Below are positions 15,201-24,685 of a stretch of DNA of 64,000 bases, piece by piece; positions within the stretch are counted from its first letter, which is position 1, and the number at the start of each line of letters is the position of its first letter. This DNA is from Eremophila alpestris peregrina (Eukaryota > Chordata > Aves > Passeriformes > Alaudidae): assembly GCA_009792885.1 (NCBI GenBank), contig WMCF01000066.1, forward strand, positions 1,522,750 through 1,586,749. The letters are read 5' to 3'. The translations under genes were made by a program, and so were the position numbers. The notes below the pieces were generated by a model. That model searched no databases, was not told the origin of the DNA, and was given only the letters and a program-made list of their open reading frames with translations.

Positions 15201-18200
15201 AAGGAGCCAACAGATCTTGTGCAAGGGCTCCCTGGGTCTCCACACCGTCACTCAACATCCCAGGTCAGCCAAACCCTGACAGCTCCACAGGCAATTCCTC
15301 CTGCTTTGGGTTTTTAAACCGCGTTCCGCACATCAGCTAAGGTGACTCAGCTCCAAAGGCTAACTTCCTTCTCCTCCTGACACTCAGGGCTGTTTCCCCA
15401 GTGCCAGCCCAGCTGCCCACCAGCAGTTCATGCAATGTGCCCATCAAACAGCTCTTTGCTGCTAATTGCTTCAAAGGAAGAAGCCTCCTTGCTCTCCACT
15501 GCAGCTCCAGGGTCCACAGCCCCTTCTGATCTCCTGCTTGGGGTTGCTCAGCATGCAGGGTGAGTTAAATGGGGCCAAGGAGAGGAGTGGGAAGCAAAGA
15601 TGCACCACTGGGTAATGTTTCTGCAAAAAATTACTTTTAAAAGATGGATTTAAAACTCCTTAAAAAGATAAAAGTTTGGCAGAAGAAAGCTCAATACCCA
15701 TTCAAACTTGCAGGAGGGGTTTCACACCTGGCATAATTTCACACCTTAAACAAAATGAGGAATTCTGTTTTCAGAGCAATGTGGAGTTCCACAGCGCTGC
15801 AGCATAGTGCTGTAAGGAAGGCAAAGGCCAGCACAGCTGCAGGGCTGAGCTGGAGGCAGCCCGGGGGATTTCAGTCTTGCAATGCCACCTCGTGGGAATG
15901 ACTGAAACTCCTGCAGGGCTGAAATACAGCAGGCACCCAAGCAGGAGCTTTCCCAGCCAAGAAAGAGGAGCTTTAACATATTCCAACAACACCCGTGGTG
16001 TTATGGTGTTTTCCTCTGACTGAAACTCACTGTAACAACAAAATCTTTAATTTTGAGTCCTTCACAGGAGGAGTTTTGCACAACTCAAGCTGACAAATCC
16101 AGACAGTGTTCCCTCCCACACCATGGGAACAGAGCTAAAACAAGAGCATTTTTGGGAAGGCACATCAGGCATCCTGAAAATTTAACTTGGCCCTGCAACA
16201 ACATCTTACTTAAGGCACTTGGATTAATTTTGACTATTAAACTTGTTTGGCTGTTATTGTGTTTATGAAAGCTTTAACATGGAATTTATTACTGCACTTC
16301 TGGAATTTAAACATATAACAGCATTCACATGGAATTNNNNNNNNNNNNNNNNNNNNNNNNNNNNNNNNNNNNNNNNNNNNNNNNNNNNNNNNNNNNNNNN
16401 NNNNNNNNNNNNNNNNNNNNNNNNNNNNNNNNNNNNNNNNNNNNNNNNNNNNNNNNNNNNNNNNNNNNNNNNNNNNNNNNNNNNNNNNNNNNNNNNNNNN
16501 NNNNNNNNNNNNNNNNNNNNNNNNNNNNNNNNNNNNNNNNNNNNNNNNNNNNNNNNNNNNNNNNNNNNNNNNNNNNNNNNNNNNNNNNNNNNNNNNNNNN
16601 NNNNNNNNNNNNNNNNNNNNNNNNNNNNNNNNNNNNNNNNNNNNNNNNNNNNNNNNNNNNNNNNNNNNNNNNNNNNNNNNNNNNNNNNNNNNNNNNNNNN
16701 NNNNNNNNNNNNNNNNNNNNNNNNNNNNNNNNNNNNNNNNNNNNNNNNNNNNNNNNNNNNNNNNNNNNNNNNNNNNNNNNNNNNNNNNNNNNNNNNNNNN
16801 NNNNNNNNNNNNNNNNNNNNNNNNNNNNNNNNNNNNNNNNNNNNNNNNNNNNNNNNNNNNNNNNNNNNNNNNNNNNNNNNNNNNNNNNNNNNNNNNNNNN
16901 NNNNNNNNNNNNNNNNNNNNNNNNNAAGTGCCCAAAGACCAGCCCTGCTTTCCAGTGGCAGCTGGAAAGCACCACCACTGCAGGACACCTTCCTATTGGG
17001 ACCAGAGTCCCCTCTGCAGGGCAAAAGCCTTCCACTGCAGCTCCTCAACCTGCCCATCTGTCCTTGTCACACTTGGTAAATAAAGGAGTTTTATAACACA
17101 CAGATGTGTGAAACCAGCAGGGGTATGGGGCTGCCCCAGCACTTAAATCCTCCCCCAAATACAAGCTGCCTGTCATTACCAGGTGACAAAAAAGCCCATG
17201 AGATGCAACCCTGGGATGAGAAGCTGGATGTGCCCTGAAGACTGTTTCAAGAGAAACATTCTATAAGGAGACAACTCTTACCCAAGTAAGAGCACTGACA
17301 ATCACCTACAGAGAGCCCTCACACCCCTGAGGTGCTGAACCCCTGTCACCAAACCACAACCAGGGTGGCACAGCCAGCTCCAGCAGTGGCACCTGCCCAT
17401 CTCACTGCATCCTCCCCTCTGGAATGGGCAGGAAACACATCCCAGCCACCCTCCCAAGATGCCTGAGCAGGGCTGAGGGCACTCACCACTCAGCTCTGGG
17501 GGAGGGCTCAGGTAGAACGTGCAGTAAATGTCATTGTGCATCTGCAGCTCAGCGTTCATGGGCTTCTTCAGCAGGTCTGGGATCTTCTCCTCCTGGAAAG
17601 GAGTCTTTTCCAGGATGACTACAGCATCTGTGCCCTCTCCAGAGAGGCCAATCTTCTGGAATACAAATGGATAAAGTCATCAGCAAACACAGATCCAGTA
17701 CTGGGTGGACAGTCTGAGGTCAGGGATCATGGCAGACACCTTGTAGCCCTCATGCCCAAACCCCCTTGCAGGCCAGACATCCACCCAAAAATAAACAGCA
17801 CGTTTGCCCAAAAGCACAGCAGGAATTTGCTCCCCACCAGGGAACACAGGTGGTTTTTAGGGGAGAAGGGGATGTGGACAGTGACTCAGCCCATCTGCAT
17901 GTCCCCAGATGCTCCCAGGTTTCCTGCTGACCCACAGCACTAATTTTATCTCTGACACTTCCCAGGAAGAAGGCAAAGGCAGGCATGGAGATTTGCATCA
18001 GTCAGGGAGCAAGTTCTGGGGCAGGGGTCACTTACTGCTGCCCTGCTCTGAGGAACCCCAGCCCTGGATCCAGTGGCCTCAGCATGCTGGTTTTGGGGTT
18101 GAACAACTCCCAGCATCACTCCTGTCTGTACAAGACCCAGGTGAGGCCTCACCACACACCCAAAGAGAGCAGTGGGGCTCACCTTGTGCTCCCAATGCTT

Positions 18201-19318
18201 TCATGCTTGAGAAAGAAGATGTGTACTAATGCCTTTACAAACAATTTGATGGGTGTTAATGTCTTTGAAATGGGTCTTAACGTTTCTATTGACTTTGGGA
18301 AGTTTGGCTTCTGAAAGAGGCAAAGGGTCTGCACAAGCCTGAACTGCTGAACTTCGGGGTGAAGGTTTAAGGGGGATATGGGGTAGGCAGTTCAGGAAGG
18401 CTGTACCTTCCTGGTACCTCGGGCAATGGGGACAGGCAGAGGGCACCATGCAGCCCGGACTTTGAATAAAAGGGAAGCTGCACACTCTGAAACCTCGAGA
18501 GAGAAAACCCCGCGGGTGTGTGCCCCAGTGGACTCTCTCCTTTTATTCAAATAAAGTTGCAGGGCTCCTCTATCTCCTTTTTGGACATAAACCTCTGGCG
18601 TCTGTGGATTTTCCTGACACGCTCACAGGGCAGAGCAGGAGGTCTGTGCCCAGTTCAGTTCCTGCAGCAACCCACTACCTCAAGACCAAAGAAGCATCCT
18701 GGAACTTCCCTATCCTCATCTTCTGCTTGGATGCACATCTTCAGGAGACAGCAGCCAAGGCAGCTGCATGGCTCCCTCACCATGGACAGACAATCTCAAG
18801 AGTTTTTACAAACTTTCCTCTAATGGCTCTACTATTTACAGTCCCACAGTCGGCAGGCTGCTTGCAATCAAGTGCCACTTTACCTACCAAGAACGAACAA
18901 CACGCTTGAATCCAAAAGCACCAATTTATACTAACAAGAAAGAGGGTTGCAATCAGGTCTCTAAGCCGTGTTCTTAGCCTAGTTAGGGCAGCACCCAGCT
19001 GGACAAGCGGGTCGGGCCTAAGGCTGGGACGGGATGACCGAGGATGGCCGGGGGCGGGGTCTGCCCGGAGGGCGAGGCCGGGAGCGGGGCCGGGCCCTCA
19101 GCGGGGAGAATGGCGGCGGACGCGACCGCCCCCCCACTCCCCCCCGGTACCTCCGCGTGCAGGAACACGATCTTGTCCCGCGCCGACTCCCGCAGGACGC
19201 GCCGCACCCGCAGGTCCGACAGCGTGAAGGACGCAGCGCCGCCGCCCTGAGTGGCGGCCCCGCCATTTTTCTCTTCCTCCTCCTCCCGCTTCCTCTTCGG
19301 CTGCGGGCCCTCCGCCAT
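3202..19318 (-). CDS. DCPS: Scavenger mRNA-decapping enzyme DcpS
   Basis: DcpS hydrolyses the m7GpppN cap left after 3'-to-5' mRNA decay, in nucleus and cytoplasm. Six coding exons on the minus strand, in order: 19318-19151, 17655-17487, 10285-10140, 7660-7547, 4358-4248 and 3468-3202. They total 975 bases and 324 residues (human 337). All junctions are GT-AG and the phases agree. The start ATG is followed by an acidic stretch with a basic KRKR nuclear-signal-like motif. The N-terminal swap domain follows (LRESARDKIVFLHAE). Exon 6 holds the histidine triad HLHVHF, whose central His is the catalytic residue in the family. WVYNILEKKAEADR opens exon 4. The last exon ends at TGA 3202-3204. The promoter is a CpG island. 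Intron 2 contains an assembly gap but no missing coding sequence. Confidence 0.96.
4474..4663. repeat. 19-bp minisatellite, ten copies, DCPS intron 5
   Basis: Ten head-to-tail copies of a 19-base unit close to GCCATACAGGGATATTTGT fill exactly 190 bases. The right-hand copies are nearly identical (GTTACACAGGGATATTTGT twice in a row) and the left-hand ones have drifted. Because 19 is not a multiple of three, all three frames stay open in repetitive short peptides. Those open frames come from the repeat and are not genes. It begins 115 bases upstream of DCPS exon 5, seen along the minus-strand transcript. Confidence 0.92.
4664..7546 (-). other. Rest of DCPS intron 4/5 region, non-coding
   Basis: This is intronic DNA of DCPS between exons 4 and 5 (intron 4359-7546; the minisatellite just left of 4664 lies partly upstream in the same intron). 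It holds A-rich low-complexity runs near 5765-5785 and 7240-7260. No other gene, RNA gene or recognisable mobile element was seen. Confidence 0.55.
7661..10139 (-). other. DCPS intron 3, non-coding
   Basis: Intron between DCPS exons 3 and 4 on the minus strand, with a clean donor after CAG at 10140 and acceptor at 7661-7662. Nothing beyond scattered A-rich tracts was recognised. Confidence 0.6.
10286..17486 (-). other. DCPS intron 2, with an assembly gap
   Basis: At 7.2 kb this is the longest intron of the window. It splits a codon after its first base. A run of unknown bases covers 16337-16925. No exon, RNA gene or clear transposon was recognised in the rest. Confidence 0.6.
16337..16925. 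other. Assembly gap (589 unknown bases)
   Basis: A continuous run of N. Long open frames that cross it are artefacts. The DCPS exon phases join correctly without it, so no coding sequence is implied to be missing. Confidence 0.99.
18245..18640 (+). mobile_element. Possible solo LTR-like element in DCPS intron 1
   Basis: Two AATAAA-type signals on the plus strand (about 18463 and 18551) flank a compact block with CTCGAGAGAG and a C/G-rich patch. The stretch reads TG...CA-like at its rough ends. This is the layout of a retroviral LTR U3-R-U5. I could not find target-site duplications or internal retroviral coding sequence, so the boundaries are approximate. It could instead be unique intronic DNA. 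Antisense to DCPS. Confidence 0.3.
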
Positions 19319-19420
19319 GGCTCGCGCCCGCCCCCGCACTGCGCGCGCGCGGCGCCTCAGGGAGCGCTGAGGAAGCGCGCCCCCTAGCGGCTCGGAGGTC
19401 GCGCACCCCCGCGGCTCCTC
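19010..19420 (-). promoter_or_regulatory. DCPS: CpG-island promoter of DCPS
   Basis: Dense CpG sequence surrounds DCPS exon 1, whose ATG is at 19318 on the minus strand. No TATA box is seen. Transcription probably starts within about 100 bases upstream, near 19350-19420. TIRAP ends only a few hundred bases upstream on the same strand, so the two genes are in tandem. Confidence 0.7.
19377..19390. promoter_or_regulatory. CTCF-like motif at the TIRAP/DCPS boundary
   Basis: GCGCCCCCTAGCGG matches 13 of 14 positions of the common CTCF core as I recall it (SYGCCMYCTRSTGG). It sits at the edge of the DCPS CpG island, between the end of TIRAP and the start of DCPS. Binding is inferred from the motif only. 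Confidence 0.4.
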
Positions 19421-19885
19421 CCACAACCGCCCGAACCGGGAATCGAGACAAAAATACGGAAAACCACCAAAATTTAAAACTTCTGCATTTCCGTAGTCGC
19501 AACGATTCCGTGCAAAGTCACTGCCTGCCTCATCTTGTCCTGCCCACAGCCCAGCAGGCGCCTTGTCAGCTTAGTAGGGGTCCTGGAGCCCTCAGGACAG
19601 AGAATGCCAGTGCAGTAAAGAGCTCTCATGACCCCGAGAACCACCCCATGTCAGAGCTTAGTGTTTGTGTGAGGGATGTCGCTGTCCCCCGAGGAGATTT
19701 TGGCCACTGGGATGTGATGGGCTCCAGTCTGCTGTCCCTCATGGATGTGGGGAACTCCCCATCCTTGGCTCCCAGGTCTGAGCAGCTCAGGTTTGACCTC
19801 AAGGTCCAATGGAACATGCCAACACCCAGATCCAATGGCAACAGCTCCGCGATGCCCACGGGGATGCATCTGCCTGCTCCCAGCA

Positions 19886-20963
19886 CTACTCCATCCTTTT
19901 TGTGGAGCTCTGGCACAGTTCCTGGAGGTCTGCAGAGACAGCAGATGAGCTCCATTAGCAAACAATTACTCTAAAAATCAACTTTAAATAAACGTATGGA
20001 ATCTCATCCCTTCCCATGATCCTCACCCCAACGGGCTGACATTTCATCAGCCTCCCACAGGATACTCACAGCGCATGACAGTGTCTCTGATCTGCCTGAA
20101 GCTCTTCTCCTTCAGCGCCATGTAGATGTAGTAGATGTTCCGCAGCTCCCGGGGATAATCGTTGCGATCCACGTCCTTCAGCACCGGGATGGTGCGTCCA
20201 TTGGCCATCGGAGCCTCAGCCAGGGCCTGGTGCATCTGGTACCTGCACCAGGGGTCCTGCAGGAAGCCGGGGGTTATGAGCATGACCCAGCAGTGGCTGT
20301 TCTGCACGGCGTCACACAGCTCTGTCACCACCGCGCTGCCCGCCACCGCGTCCCGCAGCTGCAGGAAGCACCGGAAGCTCTCGGGTTGGCCCTCCAGGTA
20401 GGACACCAGCTCCTCCACCAGCTCCATGTCCCCCTCGCTGTGGCAGATGCAGACATCGTAGCTCTTGTCCCACCGGGGACTGTCTGAGGCGCTGATGTCC
20501 AGTGCTGACAGAGGCGACAGGGAGATGGATCTGGTGGCCAAACTCGTGCCAGGAGAAGAGCTGGAGCTCTTGGCAGAGGATGAGGAGGAGGAAGAAGGTG
20601 AAGATGAAGCAGAGTGGCTGGACTTGAGGCTTTCCACTGAGCTGGGCTTGGGCTTGTGCAGGAGCCGCCTAAACCAACCTGCAGAGCGAGGCCACAGTGA
20701 GTTTTGAGGGCTCAGCACACCCTGGACTTCCCAAGCACAGCATCATTCAATCTGCAGGATGAGATTCTCTTCCCAGATGGAAAGGGGTGGGTGGGATCTC
20801 ACCTTGACCCCCAAAACCATCGCGGTCCCTAAAACCTGAACTGCCACCAACACCTGGATGCTGTGGCATCACTGCCCATTGTCACCCTGGTGTTCTGTTG
20901 GGGAGGGGACGCCAGGAGGGAAAGGACAGAGCCAGAGGGTTTATTCTTAGACTCACTAGCCAT
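19886..20963 (-). CDS. TIRAP: TIR adaptor TIRAP/MAL
   Basis: TIRAP is the membrane-sorting adaptor that brings MyD88 to Toll-like receptors 2 and 4. Coding exons on the minus strand are 20963-20957 (only 7 coding bases, ATGGCTA), 20678-20070 and 19929-19886. They give 219 residues (human 221). The first junction gives MASWFRRLLHKPKP, matching the human start at the internal MADWFRQ. A Ser-rich linker (about residues 17-60) precedes the TIR domain, which includes YDVCICHSEGD, LQLRD and the FLQDPWCRYQMHQAL box. The last junction restores R-Y-L-Q, as in human. If the donor at 20069-20068 is not used, the frame reads on to a stop at 20047. Human TIRAP has a comparable alternative C-terminus. Two conserved-position changes are reported as findings. 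I found no polyadenylation signal downstream. Confidence 0.93.
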
Positions 20964-21011
20964 AATGGGCAGCACGCTGCTCAGCCACCGATTGCCAGCA
21001 GGACACCTCTC
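20957..21011 (-). other. TIRAP: TIRAP exon carrying the start codon
   Basis: A strong acceptor lies at 21013-21012 behind a pyrimidine run (CCTCTTTTCTGCTCTCAG). A donor GTGAGT begins at 20956. They define a 55-base exon with ATG at 20963. The 48 bases before the ATG are leader. Confidence 0.65.
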
Positions 21012-23927
21012 CTGAGAGCAGAAAAGAGGGATAAAGAACTGAGAGCAAGAACTGCTTCATGGCAGATCTCAGCCCCAGGAGCTCAGTGTGGTCTGTTCCA
21101 GGGACCTGCACCTCTGGGGTGCTCTCTTACATCCCCAAAATCACCCCCAGCAGGGTTTTCCACATCTGCCTCCCCAAAATGTGCTGGGAAGGAAGATTTA
21201 CCTGTTACTGGCTTTCTCCACTGGAGATACACACCTGCAGCAAGTGAGGCCAAGAGAGAATGGGGAGGAGAAACCCTCATTCCCATCAGTGGAAAAAAGA
21301 TCCTGTGGAGGGGAGAAGTGGGAATCAGCTGGGATCACCAGGGTGCCAGCAAACCAAAGGCACAGTGGGTAATGCCCAGACCTGTACATCCTTGGTGCTG
21401 CCTGCCCTGGCATTCCTGTCTGTTCCCTACCATCCCATGCCTTTGCATCATGCTCCCAGCATGGTTTAGGGAGCCCAGACACTCCCTGCAGACACCCAGG
21501 AGCAGCAACATGGGAAACAGCTACTGTTTTCCACTGCTGACATCACCACTTCCGAAATGAAGCACCCCAAGCCATGCTGAAGCCTTTCCCCTACTCCAAG
21601 AACAGCACAGGACTGCAGGAAATGCTGGCAAAACCCCGGCACGCCCATGGAAACCACAGTGCCCAAGTGTCACCACTTAGTGACAGCCAAAAGCTCAAGT
21701 GTGACTGGAACAATGAGCAATGGAGGGGAAAGTTGGAGGGATGCTTACCTGGAATGCAGGAGTCCAGCACCGGAGCAGGGAAGGGGATGCATCAGCCCCT
21801 AGGTTTGGCACAGAAAGATCTTCTGGGATTACCTGGAGGGGAAAGGACAGGTAGAATGCAGTCTGTTCACTCTGCAATCTAATGGGATCTGCAGTGAATG
21901 GCAAGGCTGATCCATCCTTGCAGCTTCCACATCCAGGAGCAGTTCCCAGTGAAGCTGCCCTGGGGTGGAAATGTGTTCAGGGGCACCCACCTGCCTCCCC
22001 AGGGACAGAGTGAAACAGCTCCCTGAACACCCAGGTGCCCCAGCTGCCAGTAGCTCCAGCCTCTGCTGGGGAATGTGAAAGCAGATGCAGGATAAATGGG
22101 CCAGGACTGCAGGGAGGGGAAGCCAAGCCCTCCCAAGGGCCTCCTCCCACATCCGCCCCATGCTGTCACTGCCTGGGTGTCAGAGTGCTCAGCCCTCACC
22201 AGCACCCAGATCTGTTTTCCTCTCTGGTTTCCTGACTAAATACAGACAGATCCATGTTTGCCACTCACGTTTATTTTACAAGTTAATTTTACCAAACAAG
22301 TCATTTGTTCACCCCCAAATCCCCCCTGTATTTCTCTGTTCCCAGGTCTCATTCCCCTGGTGCTGCTGGTGGTGGCCAACAATTGACACTGCCTTAATCT
22401 CCTCATCATCCTCAATGCCCCAAAGCCTGGTGGTTTCTCCTCAACACCCTGTGAGAGATGAGCTCCAGGTGAGTCCTGGTTCCATCCCCCAGGAATCAGG
22501 GAGGTCTCCAGGGCCTGCATGCCCATCCAGCTCCCTGACAGGTTCTTCCTAGCACTGGGGATTTCCCCATCTCTCCTCTGCCTAGGAGACAATGCTGGAA
22601 TCTCTGCTGTGGACACTTAACCCTCCACCTGCTGCTGCAGTGTCACTGTGGCCCAGCACAGAATGGAGGTGATCCAGGAGGTGTCCCACATCCCATGTGA
22701 CACCAGGAGGTGGGGGCCTGCGGGTCCAACAACACCCACCAGCACCTATCAGGCTTTTGGGAACCCCATGGTCACACCACCCCTGTGTCCCACCACCTGG
22801 CTATGGTTTCCACAGGTATTTTCATGTCTACTCACCCACCACCTTCAACAAAACAACAGACCAGGGCACAGCAGCACAAAACACAAAACCATGTGAAATG
22901 GGAGGGGCTCCCTGATGGCTTTACCCCCTTGCCATAAACACCTCCCCATCCCCAACGATTTCCCCAGCCAGTCCATCAATGAGCCCTGGGAGGCACCTTG
23001 GGGGAGCAGGAGCAGGCAGGATCCTCCTGCAGGGCCCCCAGCCCACCCTCAAACACGGTGCTGAGAGTGAGGAACCTGGGCAGCCTGTGCCCAAAAAATG
23101 CAATGAATTCCCTGAGAGACACTGGCTCCTCCCCACCCCCGGGCACCACCTCGGCTCCTTTCTCTCCACCAAGCAGGGGACACCAGTTGGCCCCTTGGCG
23201 GCCAAATCCCAAAGGAAAAAGCCCAAGGCTGAGTGGTGCTGAGCCCCACAGGAGCCCACAGGCTACCACCAGTCACAGGCCCAGCACCACTCATCCCACT
23301 GGGACCTATTCTGCATTAGTCCTTGCCCTGGCACTGCTGCCACCACCCCAAAAATCAACTCCCCACCCGACAACAGGACCCAGAAGAGGGGGAGTCACCT
23401 GCCTGTGTGAGTCACCCCACTGCTGCCCCGGAGAGGGAACCTGAGCAAGGGTGAACCCACAAACCCTAGACCCCAAGAGGCAGCATCCTCTGGATTGACC
23501 TTCACCCCACCTCAGCAATAATAAAAACATTATTAAAGGAGTAACTAAGTAGGCACAGCTCTATTCAGAGCATGCCTTGACCCACCACCAGCAGCACCAC
23601 GCTGAAATCCCTGCGGCAGGAGTTCCAGGCTGGTCATCACCAGGAGCCTGTGGTTTATAGGATTGCCTGTGGCATTAGGAAACGGTGAAGACCAGGTGCT
23701 GGAAGGCAGGGTCAAACAAAGGTGGTTCTGGGGAGAAAATAAAGCTAATCTTGTCCCTAAAAAACACCATGAATGTTTCATTTACAGTGCCAGTACAAAA
23801 CAGCACGCAGCTACCCAGAAAACACAGAATAGTTTTTCTCCTGGAAAGCTCTAAGTACACCCAAATTCCACCACAGAGATGCTTGAAGGCATCACAGCGG
23901 CCGTCCAGGCCCAGGCACCGCATATAC
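21012..23927 (-). other. Probable TIRAP 5' intron, non-coding
   Basis: Between the start-codon exon and a proposed leader exon near 24 kb I see no coding exon on either strand. Open frames are short and unrelated to known proteins. No mobile element was recognised with confidence. Confidence 0.45.
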
Positions 23928-24070
23928 CTCATAGGGTTGGAGACGCGGTCGCACATACACGAACCCAGGCAGCGGCGGGTGGCGGAGGAGAGGCCCCTGA
24001 GGGGAAGCACGGGGACACCGCCAGGCCGGCGCGACTCCGGAACCCGCTCGGCGCCGCCTCCCCGCCTGCC
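23928..24070 (-). other. TIRAP: Proposed TIRAP leader exon
   Basis: On the minus strand, GC-rich sequence downstream of a TATA box ends at the donor GAG|GTATAT (GT at 23927-23926). This would fit a non-coding first exon splicing to 21011. No transcript evidence is available here, so exon identity is inferred from the promoter element, the donor and the empty interval up to the coding exons. Confidence 0.4.
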
Positions 24071-24096
24071 ACTGCGCCGCGCATGCGCCCGCGCCC

Positions 24097-24102
24097 TTTA
24101 TA
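24097..24102 (-). promoter_or_regulatory. TIRAP: TATA box facing TIRAP
   Basis: TATAAA on the minus strand in the context GGCTATAAAGGGC, a good TATA-box match. It predicts a start near 24070, running towards TIRAP. A TATA box is unusual within a CpG island and supports a true minus-strand promoter here. Confidence 0.55.
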
Positions 24103-24199
24103 GCCTCGCAAAGCGCCGCGAGAGCATGGCCGCGTTCCCACGCCTGGCCCCGCCTATTCCGCTGGGAGCCAATGACGGGGCGGGGCGGAGGGGGCGGGG

Positions 24200-24294
24200 C
24201 CAACTCGGCGCGCGGGGCGGGGCGTGGCCGGGCGCGAGGCGGCTGCGCGCGGCGCGGCGGCGTCTCCTCAATGGGGCCGCGCGCGCGGCGCCAG
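24200..24294 (+). other. FAM118B: Probable FAM118B non-coding exon 1
   Basis: GC-rich sequence ending in the donor CCAG|GTGCGTG (GT at 24295-24296). The start is approximate. It is followed by a likely second leader exon at 24654-24685. Confidence 0.5.
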
Positions 24295-24653
24295 GTGCGT
24301 GCGGGGCGCGCGGGGGCGGGGGGCGGGCAGGGCGCGGTTGCCATGGAGACAGCGGGGGGGGGAAGCTGTTGCCATAGCGACGGGGGGCCGCCATTATGGG
24401 GGGGTCCCATGGCCGCCGGCCTGAGGGGACGGAGCGGCCTGAGGGGAGCGAAGGAGAGAGACCGGCGGGGCCGGGGGTGAGCCGGGGGGGCCGGGAAACC
24501 TCTGGCAACGGCGGGCGGCCCGGCTGGGACTCGTCCCCACAGCCGCGCCACAGCCCCCGATAAAAGCTCGTTTTTATTGATGCCTCTTCCCGGGGAAGGA
24601 GCCTCGGTGTCCTCCCCGCCTGCTGAATCCCCGTGTTGTTGCTTTTCCCACAG

Positions 24654-24685
24654 GTTTAGCGAGGAGGGCACAACGGAGAGGACAG
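24654..24685 (+). other. FAM118B: Probable FAM118B leader exon
   Basis: A 32-base block between a good acceptor (GCTTTTCCCACAG, ending 24653) and a good donor (ACAG|GTAAGG, GT at 24686-24687). It contains no ATG. It may be an optional 5' leader exon that splices to 28423. Confidence 0.5.

Larger units (their letters stand above)
24060..24300. promoter_or_regulatory. Bidirectional CpG promoter, TIRAP/FAM118B
   Basis: One CpG island (about 23.9-24.55 kb) lies between the probable minus-strand start of TIRAP and the plus-strand start of FAM118B. It contains an NRF1-type palindrome GCGCATGCGC at 24079-24088, a CCAAT box at 24169-24173, several GGGCGG boxes near 24178-24230 and, on the minus strand, a TATA box. 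The two 5' ends would be about 150 bases apart. Confidence 0.55.

Noticed and set aside
16237..17096. Several open frames of 230-280 codons
   Set aside because: They are open only because unknown bases (16337-16925) contain no stops.
19626..19974. Opposed open frames of 111-154 codons around the TIRAP 3' end
   Set aside because: They overlap the TIRAP terminal exon and leader-free DNA. No start context or similarity supports a separate gene.
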